Below, piece by piece: positions 33,378 through 45,332 of a stretch of DNA of 64,000 nucleotides; positions within the stretch are counted from its first letter, which is position 1, and every line of letters starts with the position of its first letter. The position numbers and the translations under genes were made by a program. This stretch comes from Chenopodium formosanum (Eukaryota; Streptophyta; Magnoliopsida; Caryophyllales; Amaranthaceae): contig CM044871.1 of NCBI GenBank assembly GCA_024500155.1, forward strand, positions 32,114,728 to 32,178,727. Direction: 5' to 3'. A model generated the notes under the pieces. That model did no database searches. It worked only from the letters and a program-made list of their open reading frames with translations, and was not told where the DNA came from.

Positions 33378-34464
33378 AAGAAATCACACAATCACCCAAA
33401 ATCAGCACCAACACTACCACTAATTTTTCAAACCACCTTCACAATACCACCCAAAACCACCATAAACTACAAAGTAACTGTTACAAACAACAAAACAACC
33501 AAAAATCCAATAACAACCAACAACATTAACAATCCATCACAAAAATAGGCACAAATCACTCAAAATAATTCCAAAATCACCATACAAACTACCAAAAACA
33601 TCATAGTCATGCTTAATCAAGACAAACCAAAACCAATGTATAATAATCAATTGAAATTGACAAAAATAAAACAAAGGTTAGAAGTATACCAAGATTGAAG
33701 ACTCAAAGTAAGCTCAAAAACCCGTTTAGAACTCGAATTTCCCAAAAAACCACGAGAAAAGAGACTATGCTTGATGAAAATGGAGTGTGAAGGAAATTGT
33801 GATGGAAAATTGAGTGAAAATAAGGATTAATTTGTGTGAGAAAGATGATTTGGGGGTTAGGGTTTGAGAGGAGGACGAGAGAGAGGGGAAAAATAAGGGT
33901 GAATTGAAAAATAAGAGAGGAGAGAGAGAGAGAGGGGGGGAAGCCAGGTTACTATGTAACCCATGTGACCACGCCCTCTCCCGACATTTTCGCGCCTGCG
34001 GTGATTAGCCCGCGCCCGCGGAGAGATCGCGAGGCAACCGCGAGTCTATTTTGGAAAAAAAATTGATTTTTTACCTTAAATGGGGTCGCGCCCTCTTCCG
34101 ACTTCGCCGCGCCCTCTCAAGGATTGTCGCGCCCTCGGGGAGCCCGCAGGGCAACCGCGGAGTGTTCCTTATCCGATTTCCCTCTTTTTAAAGCAAGGGA
34201 ATCCGAGGCCTCTCCAAGCCCGCAGGGTGCCCTGTCCCCTGCAATGCAACTTCTCCTTTTGCTATCCTCATCAAATACATTAAGTCCATAGATGATGAAT
34301 GAAGGAAACCTACAAAACAAAAAAAAAACACAAGGAAAGGTAAGAGCAAAAATCAACAAACAAAAATAAAAGAAAGGAAAGAAAAGAGAGTAGAGGTGAG
34401 AATTCGAGTTGCTTCCCGTAAGCGCTTTTGTTTAACGTCGTTAGCTTGACGTTTACCACCCCAC
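33378..34464 (-). other. Athila A spacer between integrase and env-like gene, with phased GC palindromes
   Basis: Noncoding. Between 33990 and 34160 it carries GC palindromes: CGCGCCTGCGG-type centres near 33995, 34015 and 34035, then CGCGCCCTC words starting at 34087, 34108 and 34128. Steps are 20-21 bp. The same words appear in the 3' LTR of this copy at 9866-10165. The remainder is A-rich with no signal, apart from a conserved word GTTGCTTCCCGTAAGCGC (about 34410) that resembles one in copy C at 50100. Confidence 0.65.
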
Positions 34465-35238
34465 TCAAGGTGGCTTGAAAAGAATCATTTTGTGAATAAG
34501 ACCAACAAACACTTCATCAAAATATCTCTTGAGCCGATGATCATTAACCTTGAAAGAAAATGAGGAATCCAAAGAAGAAATCTCCACGGCACCATTAGCA
34601 AAATCATCTTTCACCAATAAAGGGCCACTTCATCTTGACATGAGCTTTCCGGGAAACAACTTCATTCTTGAATTGTAAAGGTGGACTTTATCACCAACAC
34701 AAAACTCTTTTTTCACAATACGCTTATCATGAGCTTCCTTGGAACGAGCTTTGTAGGTGCTAGCACAATCATAAGCATCAAGTCTAAGCTCCTCTAGCTC
34801 ATGAAGATCCAACCACCTTTTCTCCCCCGCACTCTCTAAATCAAAGTTTATCTTCTTGATTGCCCACAAAGCACGGTGTTCAAGCTCCACCGGGAAATGG
34901 CATGATTTTCCATAGACAAGGCGATATGGAGTGGTGCCAATAAGTGTCTTGAAAGCCGTTCTATAGGCCCAAAGAGCATCATCTAACTTGTCCGACCAAT
35001 CCTTTCTATTCCTTGCAACCGTCTTCTCAAGAATAAGCTTTATTTGACGATTGGAGACCTCGACTTGGCTACTCGTTTGAGGATGATATAGAAGGCCGAA
35101 GCGTTGATGAACTCCATGTTTCCTCAACAACTTTTGGAAGGCATTGTGAACAAAATGAAAACCGTTATCGCTTATCACAGCCTTAGGCACACCAAACCTT
35201 AGGAAGATGATTTTTTTGAACAACTTCAACACTAGAGT
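34465..35238 (-). pseudogene. Athila A integrase, C-terminal half
   Basis: Starts abruptly at the junction near 35238 with LKLFKKIIFLRFGVPKAVIS, continues DNGFHFVHNAFQKLLRKHGV, then YHPQTSSQVEVSNRQIK (catalytic Glu region), WAYRTAFKTLIGTTPYRLVY and LYNSRMKLFPGK. This is a typical Athila integrase core and C-terminus. A TGA replaces Trp after LMSR (34627-34629); the rest stays open to TGA at 34465-34467. The zinc finger and first catalytic Asp are missing. Confidence 0.88.
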
Positions 35239-35992
35239 AAATTGCTCGGGAAAAGCGAGCAGTAGTGGGTGCTCGGGGTGCACATAGGGGTAGTTAGGGT
35301 CACCCCTATAGTCGCTCCTATCGGGAACACGGTAATCATAGTTACTGTACTCATCGGGGAATGAGCGAGTCTTGGTGTTGGACCCTGGGGGTCCTTGCCA
35401 ATATGGGTACGTAGGTACCCCATCACCCACAAAAGATGGTATAGGACCATGTTGGGGTGGAAAGTATGGGTAGTTAAACTAGGGGAGTGATGTCTCCCCG
35501 GTTAACACTCGTATCATACAGTTGTTGTTGTTAGAGAAACATACCTTGTTGCATCTCCAAAATTCCCCTCATTTGAGTGTAGAGGGCCTCAAAATCTTGA
35601 TTATACATACCCTCCAACCAGATTTGCATACCCTTCATTTGAGCACTAAGAGCATCCAAGTCGGAGCTCGCATATTGGTGTTATTGCTCTTGATGTTGTT
35701 TTTGTTGATGTCGCTCTTCTTCTTCTTATTCATCATCACCATTACCCATATCTTCATCATCATCATAATAGGGAGGGCGAAGACTCAAGGGGACATGCCA
35801 AATATTCGCTACATTCTCGTGGTGGAGAGAAGTCAAGGAGGGGTTAGGGAGATAACACCAATGCATGTTATCCCTAAGCCAATCGAACACCTCTCCTCAT
35901 TGTTCTTTGCCAAAAACTTAATTTTCTTTAATTGCTTGATGTTGAGGTAGAGAGAATCAACATCTCCCACCGGAGTACAAGATGGCAAATAG

Positions 35993-37505
35993 TGATTGAG
36001 CGCGGGAAAATTAGGTCGTTGACTAACCTCCTCACGGCCAAACAAAATTTATTATAATACTAAACTAACCCCTAAACAAGTCTAGTGGTAAGTTCAGAGT
36101 CGAACCACAAGGAACAGTAATGTTAGATTGTTCTCGATCTAATGCTTAAGCTACACCAAAGTCGATTTATGGATAGTGGACACTACAACTGCACTAACAC
36201 ACATATAAAGAACAAATATTATAAAGTCTACTAGGGGTAAAGATCCACTTTGAACAATTAACAAGTTAATGAGAATCCATTTGAAAATCAATCATGCAAA
36301 GAAATAATTAAAATGGGAATTAATTACACTCAAGAGCAATATCTCAAATTCCTAGCCTAGATCCCTCATTGACTAGGTGCATAGAAGAAATTTACCCAAT
36401 ATGCAATCAAATATAACAATTCTAATTCACAATCCCTTGTTAAACTAGAACTAATATGCAATTAAGTTTGCTATCATGGGAGATCAATCCAATCTAAAAC
36501 AAACAACATGCCATCATCAATTCAATCAATTTAATCACACAATTATCATCAAATTTATCTCAAATAACTCAATTAACCATTACAAAGCTTCACTCAATAC
36601 CTAGTAGAAGGAAACCTATTCAAACATGATTAACAAAGCAATTAAAGAAAGCATAAAGAGAAAAGAGAGTAAGAATGCTCATTGATATAAGATAGTGATC
36701 TTAAAATCATCAAATTCCTCCTTTGATTATCTAAAATCCATGAAAACTATTGTGTTTCTCACTTTCTCTCTCTTAAATTTGAGAGTTTCTCTCTCTAAAA
36801 ACCTAAAACTAATCTAAAAACTACTGAAGAAATGAATTCCTCCCTCTAAAATGAGCAAAAAATCTATTTATACCCCTTACTAAATTGCCTAGGAAGCTCC
36901 GCAAAAAGACATGCAACGCGCAGAGGAGCGGTTGCTCCAATTTTGTGCACGGGCGCTCCTAGCTTCAGCAAAATATGGCAGAATCGTTCCAAAAAGTTTG
37001 GAGCGGGCGCTCCTCATAGGGTGCGCGCCCGCTCCTATCGGACTGGGCAAACCGCTCAGCTTGAAATGAGCATATCTCCCACGTTTTACAACGGAATTGG
37101 GCATATGACCTGTCGTTGGAAAGCTTTCGAGATAAGCTTTCATCTCCAATTAAAATCGCTCCAAAATATTTTGTAGATCAAAAGATATAGGCGTTTGAAG
37201 TTCAATCATTGCAAATCAAGTGCACATTTCTTCATTACTTGTTCTATTATGTTTTATATTTCTTCAATCTTGAGAAATAAACTTATCCAAGTGTTCCTAA
37301 ACATAAGAATAAACCAATAAAGTTTAATCTAATGCCATAAGCAACCAAAATATGCAAGAAAAGCCAAAATTAAGCAATAACGACATTTCACACGCAATCA
37401 TGACAAATGTAGTAAAACGTTATTAAAACCAAGTAAAAAGATATAAAAACTATGTAAAACTAACTAGAAAACTCTTAAAAATAGCAACATAAATGACACT
37501 TATCA
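35993..37505 (-). mobile_element. Solo Athila LTR inside Athila C env-like gene
   Basis: On the minus strand from TGATAAGTGTCATTTATG (37505) to ...CGCGCTCAATCA (35993), 1513 bp. No internal sequence adjoins it: the env-like frame resumes on both sides, so it is a solo LTR. Flanking pentamers (AATAG and CTGCT) do not match, so the duplication is lost or flanks were rearranged. Ends match the LTRs of Athila A, D and G. Confidence 0.75.
36865..37035 (-). promoter_or_regulatory. TATA box and GC inverted repeat of the solo LTR
   Basis: TATAAATA on the minus strand at 36865-36872. Upstream (higher coordinates) a GC-rich module includes perfect 11-bp arms GGAGCGGGCGC (37000-37010) and GCGCCCGCTCC (37025-37035), centres about 22 bp apart when taken as two half-palindromes. 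It corresponds in position to the modules of the other LTRs. Confidence 0.55.
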
Positions 37506-38434
37506 CTGCTCGAGCTCAAGGTTGGTCACGAGCCTCGTGACCATGCTACCATATGGAATCTCGCCGGATTCCCTATCTTGCAAACCTTGGCAATGCTTAA
37601 CAAAGGTGTACCCTACATTTAAGTAACCTCGATATTCCTCACGAGTAGCCAACCAAAGAATACGAAGCTCTAACTGACTCATTTTGCCTAACTCTTGCTT
37701 TGGAAATACCGAGTACCCCAAAAGCTGATGGAGAACTCGAAGACATGGTTGGAACACTTTACTAATCTTAGCATACTGGGTCTCAAAGTCACCACCCACG
37801 GAATTGACATCCCACCATGAGTTTTGATCACTCATTGTTGAAAAAGAGCTCGGGATCCAAAATATCTTAATTCAGATAAAAGTCAAGAGCCGCATTGAAC
37901 TCTTCAAGAGACTGATCAAAATGGTTGTTGAAGAGTTGAAATTGAACCCGGTAGTTTCCTCCCTTAACGACAACAAGATCCATCGTAGCCAAAAACTCCA
38001 AAGTAGGTTGAACATAAGTACGAAAGTTGCGGCTCACAAATGTCCCCATGCGGAGGTTGTTAAGCAATTCCCTTAGATCTTTATCAATTCCCAACTTAAT
38101 CATATCCGATTAAAAAAAATGTCGATAGGGTTTTAGGGAACGGTTATCTCTTAGTTTAGCGAACCTTGTCTTTTGGATTGGGTCGGTGATTCGTATTTTG
38201 GGAATAGGGGTAGGTTGGCGAGGTTGTGAGGTAGAGGGAGTAGGAGTGGGTTCTTCAATGGTTACGTTGGTCTTGCGTTTCTTGAGAAGGTTCTTTATTT
38301 GTTTAGACATGGTGATCCTCTAAAGATATTAACTTAAAAATCCGATCACACAGCACAACAAATACACCAACCAACACTTCAAGATGCCACAATCACACTC
38401 CTTTTCCAATACCGCTAATCAACAACTTACTACC

Positions 38435-40382
38435 TGTAGGGAATGTTTTCAAGCGTTAACCCCTAGCTTGAACCCCACTGTGATCATACACTAAAGTATG
38501 GTGGCGTCCAAAAGAGAAGAAGATAGAGCAAAAGAGTCGCCAACAAGTTTTAGAAACTTGTAAACCGTTCACAGGGTGAAGGTTACACCCCTTAACGATC
38601 CAAGAGATCGTACACTCCATAAGATCTAGAACCAAATAATTAAGGGTTCGGGGATGAAGGTACAAATCCAACCTAAAAGAGATTGAACCTGCCCTAATAA
38701 TAGGCCTCTAATTTATTCTGATCGTATTCATGTGCGCTTTTTGACTAACATGTAATCAATAGGATTAACCCTAAACCTGTTTATTATCTATGTTGGTTGA
38801 ATATTAATGCACAAATAAATCTAGTAATCTTGAAATCATAATCAAATTAACCCTTACAAGATTATTAATTATCTTATTAAGCGTGATTACAAATACAAAT
38901 TCCCTTTAAACATGCATAAAAGGCGTGATCAAACAATAAATAAATAAGCATCAAGCAACATAATAATAATCAATAATCATGATAATAAAATTATAATCAT
39001 CATAAAAATAATCATCATAAATTATAACAATTATAACCATAATCATGTTCATGTTAATATTAAAGCATAATAATAGTAAGATCCTAGGCATGATACTAAC
39101 AAGATTAATAACAAACCCTAGCATGTCACTAAGCAATAAAAATCATATCTTTAACCCTAACATGATACTAACAATCATAAATATTAGGAAGAACATAGGA
39201 AGCATCGCAGGAATCATATTTAATATTAAAATTACCCTAGACATGATACTAGGAATATCATAATAACAACATAAACATGATTTATTCATCATAATATCAA
39301 TTAAAACCATTAAAGCACTTACTTTGATGCCTCGTACCTCTTTCTAATAACAAAATACACATGTTAGTAACTTCAAGGAAAATAATAATCAACAATTAAA
39401 TTAAATAATTGAAAGAAAGATTTGAGACCAAACCCTCAGAAATTAAACATTTCACGTCTAGGGCGAAGGCAACTTCGAATATGGCTAGGTGTTTCTAGAT
39501 CTTGCGAATGCGGAATTTTGTATGTAAAAGCAAGTTTAGAAAAGAAGAACGATGAATGAATGAATTAGAAAAGAATGAGAATTGAAAACTGATTGTAGGT
39601 GAATATTAATTAAAACTGATTGTTGATGGTTAAAAACGGAGTTTTTAATACGTTATTTATAGAGAAATCAGCCAAAAAGATAAAGTATCAAAATAGAGCA
39701 CTTGGCTCACGTAAAACAGAGCTGGCGCCAACCATGGCTAACTAGCGCCAGGCGCCAATGGCTGGCGCCAGGCCTTGTTCTAGGTGCCAATTCCTGGAGT
39801 CAGGCGCCAGGCCTGTTTTTGACGCGTTTTCGAAAATCAGATAAATTTGCCATACTTGAGGATAAAATCGTATCTTTTCCTCAAAAATGCTTTTTGATCT
39901 TAATTAAAACTCTGAAAAGTCAACAAAAGTCAATTTATCAATGCTAATTGAATTAGTAATGAAAAGAACCTTCTACAAGAATCTAGAAGACTAAAACCAT
40001 TCCTAATTGTATTAGGAATGATAAATCATATTAGGCCCTCCCCTAGATCATTGGGCCGCATATAAGGCTCAAACCGGGCCGAGTTTAGTAAATTGACCAT
40101 AACTTCCTCAATATTCATCGGAATTGGGGTTATAATATATCGTTGGAAAGCTTTTGTCAAGACCCATCCAACTACACTACTATTGGACCCATATCATGGA
40201 CCAACCAAATTGGATTGGCTGTTTTCTTAAAATAAGTTTTCAAAAACAGGGAGAAGAGAAAAGAAATTAAAATTTTCCGCAACACTAGACATTCCACACT
40301 TTCGCTTCATTCGATTATGAATCGACGTGAAAGGTACTCATCACTGGGTTTGGTTTGGGGGAGACACATATGGGTGTCTACA
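38435..40382 (-). mobile_element. 3' LTR of element H
   Basis: 1948 bp, on the minus strand TGTAGACACCCATATG (40382) to CCCTACA (38435). It matches the other LTR with scattered substitutions and small indels. The palindrome module and TATA box are annotated separately. Confidence 0.9.
39654..39808 (-). promoter_or_regulatory. Phased TGGCGCCA array and TATA box, H 3' LTR
   Basis: TATAAATA on the minus strand at 39654-39661. Upstream, palindromes TGGCGCCA and variants have centres 39726.5, 39746.5, 39766.5, 39785.5 and 39805.5 (steps 20, 20, 19, 20), plus one extra at 39753.5. The spacers differ. Confidence 0.75.
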
Positions 40383-40399
40383 GAAGCCCCCACTTTGAC
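40383..40399 (-). other. Polypurine tract of element H
   Basis: On the minus strand TCAAAGTGGGGGCTTC ends directly at the LTR start. Same word as in Ogre E. Confidence 0.8.
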
Positions 40400-40805
40400 T
40401 GAGTTTGGAGAAACGTGAGTTTCGAAAACAAAAGTCAAAGTAGCGATAGGGACGGAGAATGATTCAGAACGTTCTGCGATCCTAAACCACTCTTTTAACG
40501 GCGATACCAGAAAAACTAGCATTAGTTAAACAGATAAAAGAGTTAAGAAACGCGTATTTTGCACCGTCAAGCACACGTCTCTAAAAGTAACCGATTTGCT
40601 GTATCATGTTGTTTTGATGACCTCCTACAAGCTAGAGAATGCCATCCCGCTTGAAAATCGCTACGCCCATAACTGCTTCCAATTCCACCATGATAATATT
40701 CCACGTCCAAGGGAACACTATCAAAGATTGTTTCACTTGAAACAATCCTCAATTGTTTGTGACAACTCTCCACAATCTAGGGAACGCCACCTTGCTGTTT
40801 CGATG

Positions 40806-41192
40806 TTCACTCGTCTCTGAACAAAGAGCTTCTTTTTTCGGATATGTTCACGTGCCTCTGAACAATAGAGCTTCTTTTTTTAATATGAACTTCTAAATGA
40901 TGTGTCCACGCGTCTCTGAACGAAGAGCTTCTGAATGATAATAGGATGCCCACGCGTCTCTGAGCAAAAGAGCTTGAAAATAAGAGATCTTTGATGATAT
41001 GTCCATGCTTCTCTGAACAAAAGAGCTTTTTAATGATATGCCCACGCGTCTCTGGAGAAAAAGAGCTGGATGGAGATGTTATGTCCACGCGTCTCAGAAC
41101 AAAAGAGCTTGAATAATATGCCCACGCGTCTCTGGACAAAAGAGCTTTGATGGAGATGTTCACGCGTCTCTGAACAAAAGAGCTTCGAAAAT
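40806..41192 (-). repeat. Irregular tandem repeat near the 3' LTR of H
   Basis: About nine units, each containing a form of CCACGCGTCTCTGAACAAAA followed by GAGCTT, at about 40811, 40851, 40910, 40952, 41007, 41045, 41087, 41125 and 41163. Unit length varies from about 38 to 60 bp because of short insertions. The sequence is unrelated to the arrays of E and F at the same place. Confidence 0.8.
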
Positions 41193-43334
41193 TGAATGTT
41201 TGTTGCGTTAATATTCCGAAGAAAAATTTCCGAAGACCAACGTTTGTCGATCTCTAAAGCTCGCCTGAACTTTGCTTCCACTAAAACCAGTATGTCGGTG
41301 TCTCCGTGATTAGGCGCTTTAAGCTAAGTGAGAAGATCTTTCATCAGGTCGACCACTTATTGTGATTGTAATCAAACTGACTACTTAATCATGTCAAATT
41401 GCTTATAGGGGCTAACTGGCGTACCAAGGAAACCGAAATTGTTGTATGAGGTCGAAATCACCTTTCTGAGAGACTTCGGGCTCTGTCGCTACTGAAATAT
41501 CTCAGGCGCCAAGAATTGACTCTGTCGCCAGACGCTGTGATCTAGCACCAGGCGCTAACAGCTATTGACAGATGCTAGATGTTTTTGTTTGGCACTGGAG
41601 TAGGGTCTTCCCTGTTTTGCTGCACCTGTATTTATTTTTTACTATATAACTTTGCGAATCTCTTTAATTATCTTAGGGTTGACCTAAGGTTTAGCATTGC
41701 TTGACTCATTGACTTGACACGACTCAAGGTATAAACTTGACTCGATATGATTGACTCGAGGTTGACTCGACTCAAAGTTTTTGACACATGTGTTAGACTC
41801 ATGACCCGTGTATGCACAGTGTTGACTCATGAATGCAAAAAAGCAAAAAAATTCCGTCACTTTTGTGGAGAGTACCGACTTTCTCCCGAAAAAGAAACAA
41901 AAAAAAAGGATCGAAGTTTTTGAAGATGTATGTTGAATGAGCTTAGTCAAATGTCATTTGATACTATCTCTAAAGGTGCAAGGATTAATCCATCCTAGGC
42001 TATCTCAATGGTTAACTCCATGATGAAAGTATTAAGGTAACTTAGGCACGGAGGCTAAGCACTTCGTACTTTGTGATGCAATGACAATTATGATTGATGA
42101 GTGATGTTGATATGACAAGGCATGCTTCAATGTTAATATTCCATGAAAAAGGGTTACTAAGGGAAGTATATTTGGTCATGTATCCGTGCGGTGTGTGAAA
42201 GTGACACTAATTTAGGCCGCAAAGGCTAAGTGTGTGGGAAAATATATTGAAAAGAGTCAAATGGTGGTGACTCTTAGGCTAGGTAAGCTAATGATATAAG
42301 AATCAAGCCCCCAAGTCTAGCTCTACATGGATGGGGATGAGCATAGGAAATCCCTTGATATGATCATGGTGTAAGTGTGTGAATATGAATGCATTTTTAT
42401 TACGGCCGCACCTCGATGTGAAGTTGCCTACGTATCCGTTAGGAATCAGGCCGAACGTAGCTCTAGCTAAACCTCGCACAAGTGTGTACACCTCAAAAAG
42501 GTCTTTTTAAGGATTGTAACGTGGTTAGGATAAAGGCTTGAAGAAGAAGGGGATAAAGGCTCAAGACCCTCGATAAGCCCCCAGGGTATGCAACTTTGCT
42601 TTTGGAATATTTGTATTTTTATGCTTGAGGTTTAGCTCTCTTTTTTTGCTTTTATTTATTTTATTTTAATAAGTGTGGGTAATCCCGATCATGCGGTCTA
42701 TCACTCACTTGGCATTCATGTTTCTCAGGCACAGTACCGAGCACTCGATAAGAGACGCAATCTAAGACGTGTTCTTATCAAAGATATTTTCATATCACAT
42801 ACATTAGAACACTTTCCCTCTTGTACACTTTTATTATTTTTTTTGTTTTTGCTTATTTTTATTTTGATCTTTTGAAATCACTCAAGCCTTTTTAGAATTG
42901 CATAAGTTACACACCATCCCATCCAAAGGTTAGGTAGATGTAGGTTGAAAAAAGAAAGGTCTATCGTTAGACGAGGCTCAAAGTGGTTTATGAAGAAAGG
43001 ATTGTAAATTTGAAAGGTGAAAGGAGATATGATGTGGCTACAAGGGGTGCCTCAAATCATTGGTATACCTTGTGCTTAATTCGACATGGATTTTTTGTTT
43101 TTGTTTTTTGTTTTTTTTTTTTTTAAGCAATATAATGAAATGATCATATGCAAGGAAATAAATGCTCATTTTATTAAAAGAAAAAATATAATGATCCTAC
43201 AAAATAAATCTAAGGAGAATAAAAAAGGTGCCTATGCTAGACTTATTGGGGAAAGGAAAAAAGGAATAGAAAAAAGAGGTCACGAAATCTTGTCGTTGAA
43301 GCTCGCCTCTTGTCTTGTTTTGTTTGCTTTATCA
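41193..43334 (-). other. Noncoding 3' region of H where pol would be expected
   Basis: No pol remnants seen. It contains GGCGCC-type words near 41500-41600, repeated TGACTCGA words (41650-41830), the conserved post-pol block (42401-42468), a second stretch shared with F (42690-42790, ACTCACTTGGCATTCATG), and a T-rich run at 43085-43125. The shared blocks show that H kept the ends of an Ogre and lost only the pol gene. Confidence 0.6.
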
Positions 43335-45332
43335 TCACTCGCTCTTCTTGTAAACTGGAGGTATGGGAAGCTTGTTGTTAACAATCAAATGTTGGATATC
43401 CTCCTTTAGCTTCCAACAGCTGTCAGTAGCATGACCTCTGCCTTGGTGGTACTTGCAGTGTTCGTTTGGATTCCAACTAGGCAATATTTTCTTAAGTTGG
43501 GGATCTTGAATAGGTCCAATGGGAGTAATGATTCCCTTGGCATGGAGTCGGTCGAAAGCCTCATCGTAGCTAATTCCAATAGGGGTAAATTCTCTTTTCG
43601 GTTGCTTCTGATTACCCATGGCTAGGATCTCACTAAGGTCGAAAGTACCAACACTATTACCAGAGTAGGTGTTTTCGGAAGAAGAAGGATAGTCATTCTT
43701 TTTCCCTTTACAGCCACTGTTACTATTGTCACTGATCTTGGCCTTCTTGTCGCGCGGAGGAACATGAGGGAGATTTGAATCAATGAAGTCTTGAACACGA
43801 TCCTTGAGGGCGAGGCACTTTTCAGTAGTGTGACCGCCACCTCTATGGTATCGACAATTGGAATTTGGATCCCAATTGGGAAAACGCTTTTCAGATGGAG
43901 GGTCTTGATCTTGATCGTGAAGACAGTCAAAAGCTTCATTGTAAGCCATTCCTATTGGTGTGTATTCTTCAATGGCCCGTTTTCCCTGTGGCTTAGGAGC
44001 ATTGAGTTCTTCATTAAACTCTTGGCGAGAATTTTGTTCGATGGCCATTACCCAATTTGCTAATCCTTCTACCACATTCAAGAGCATGGCAACGACATCT
44101 TGCAGTTTCTGAACGTCCTCTTTTAGACTTGACGAGTATTCCCTAGTATTATCTAAGAAAAGACTTTCATCCTCCCCAATCATGGCCACTTCATCGAGAG
44201 AGGTCATGTAAGCTGTCTCGATCATGGGCTCTCCTACAGGTGTGATAAGAAGTGATGGATTGAAGGATGCTTGGTCATCTTTGATGACTAGAATCTTGGA
44301 AGTTTCATTGTTATCGATCAGATCTTGAATAGCTTCTTTGAGTTTCCAACACTCCTCAGTGTCGTGACCCTTTCCTTGGTGATATTTGCAGTGCTTGTTA
44401 GGGTCTCACTTAGGTGGCCTGGCTTCTGGAACTGGATCTTTGATGGGCTCTATGGGCATGACTAGCCCTTTGTGATGTAGCTTCTCGAAAGCCGTTTCAT
44501 AACTCATACCAAGTGGAGTAAACACCCTTTTTGATCTTTGGATTCGTGGTTTAGAGGCGTTCGTGGCATGTACCTCATTAATGGGAGAGGAAGAAGAAGG
44601 ATGGTCGTTCTTCTTTCTTCTCGCACCATTATCTTTCAGAAGATCATCTTAAATGTCAATGCCTATATTATAGACAGCTTTGAAAGTATTTAAATTGTGG
44701 TGGTACTTTAAGTGTTTTGAATACTTCCCTTGGAGATTCTTGATAAATATCCTCATAGATTCTTTTTCGATAGGAGCCTTGACCATATTAGCGGAAGTTT
44801 CCCTCCATTTATTGAAGAAAGACGTGAACCCTTCGTTTTCCTTTTGTTTTAACATCTCAAGTTATCTACAGTCTGTTTTGTCTTGGATGTTGCACTTACA
44901 TCTATCTATGAAAGTGTTTGTTATCGACTCCCAGATAGAGGTTTTCTCCTTGTCAAGGGAAAAGAACCATTGTTGACAAACGGTTTCAAGAGATTGTGGG
45001 AACAAAGAGGGGAAAACCTTCTTATCGATACCCTTAATACTCATTATAGTTTTGAAAGCTCTTAGATGGAAGTAAAGGTTATTTGTTGCCTTGAATTTAG
45101 GGATGTCAGTGGCGTTGAACTTATGCGAAAGAAGTTCCTTGTCCAGCAAGATCCCTTGTGAACTCATGCCCTGAAATTTATAGTCACTAGATAGCTTACT
45201 CAAACTTTCTTGCATGAGGTTCATTTGTTGTTGCTTCACAGGGTCATCGATCTTGAGTGTGAGGAGCTTCAATGTTTCAGTCACGGTAACCAATTGGTTC
45301 CTAAGCTCATTGACTTCCTCTTGAGTTGCCAT
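43335..45332 (-). pseudogene. gag of element H with three zinc-knuckle-like modules
   Basis: One continuous frame from ATG 45332 to 43335, with three nonsense codons (44862-44864, 44649-44651 region, and near 44407) and no frameshift. N-terminus MATQEEVNELRNQLVTVTET, then a Tat gag domain (CQQWFFSLDKEKTSIWESIT, KWRETSANMVKAP). The module TPxGMxYxxAFDxLH...C(K/R)YHxGxGHxTxxC occurs three times, near 44525-44320, 43965-43770 and 43590-43380; Ogre E has it once. In H all three have the Cys/His set (CKYHQGKGHDTEEC, CRYHRGGGHTTEKC, CKYHQGRGHATDSC). Role: coat protein and RNA binding. Triplication may increase RNA binding. Confidence 0.85.

Larger units (their letters stand above)
8874..35238 (-). 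mobile_element. Athila element A (minus strand), 5'-truncated, split by Ogre E
   Basis: Reading leftwards from 35238: integrase C-terminal half (35238-34465), GC-rich spacer (34464-33378), env-like ORF (33377-32190, resuming at 13319-13020), 3' untranslated region (13019-10461), polypurine tract (10460-10448) and 3' LTR (10447-8874). Ogre E (13325-32184) sits inside the env-like gene. The 5' LTR, gag, protease, RT and RNase H are missing; at about 35238 the sequence joins abruptly to the env-like gene of a second Athila copy. Nonsense mutations in integrase and env-like frames show an old, inactive copy. Confidence 0.85.
35239..38310 (-). pseudogene. Athila C env-like gene, interrupted by a solo LTR
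   Basis: ATG at 38310 starts a basic N-terminus (MSKQIKNLLKKRKTNVT). Segments in order: 38310-38110, 38103-37867 (LRELLNNLRMGTF, ATMDLVVVKGGNYRVQFQLF), 37835-37506 (VLHQLLGYSVFPKQELGKMS, LNVGYTFVKHCQ), then after the solo LTR 35992-35480 (LPSCTPVGD...IKQLKKIKFL, acidic DDDEDMGNGDDE) and 35470-35240 (PTYPYWQGP, SNYDYRV). At least three frame breaks or stops lie between segments. It shows the complete architecture of the Athila env-like protein, including the N-terminus lost in copy A. Function unknown. Confidence 0.78.

Noticed and set aside
43086..43409. 107-codon plus-strand frame in element H
   Set aside because: Starts in a T-rich run and ends antisense to gag; no homologue in E or F.
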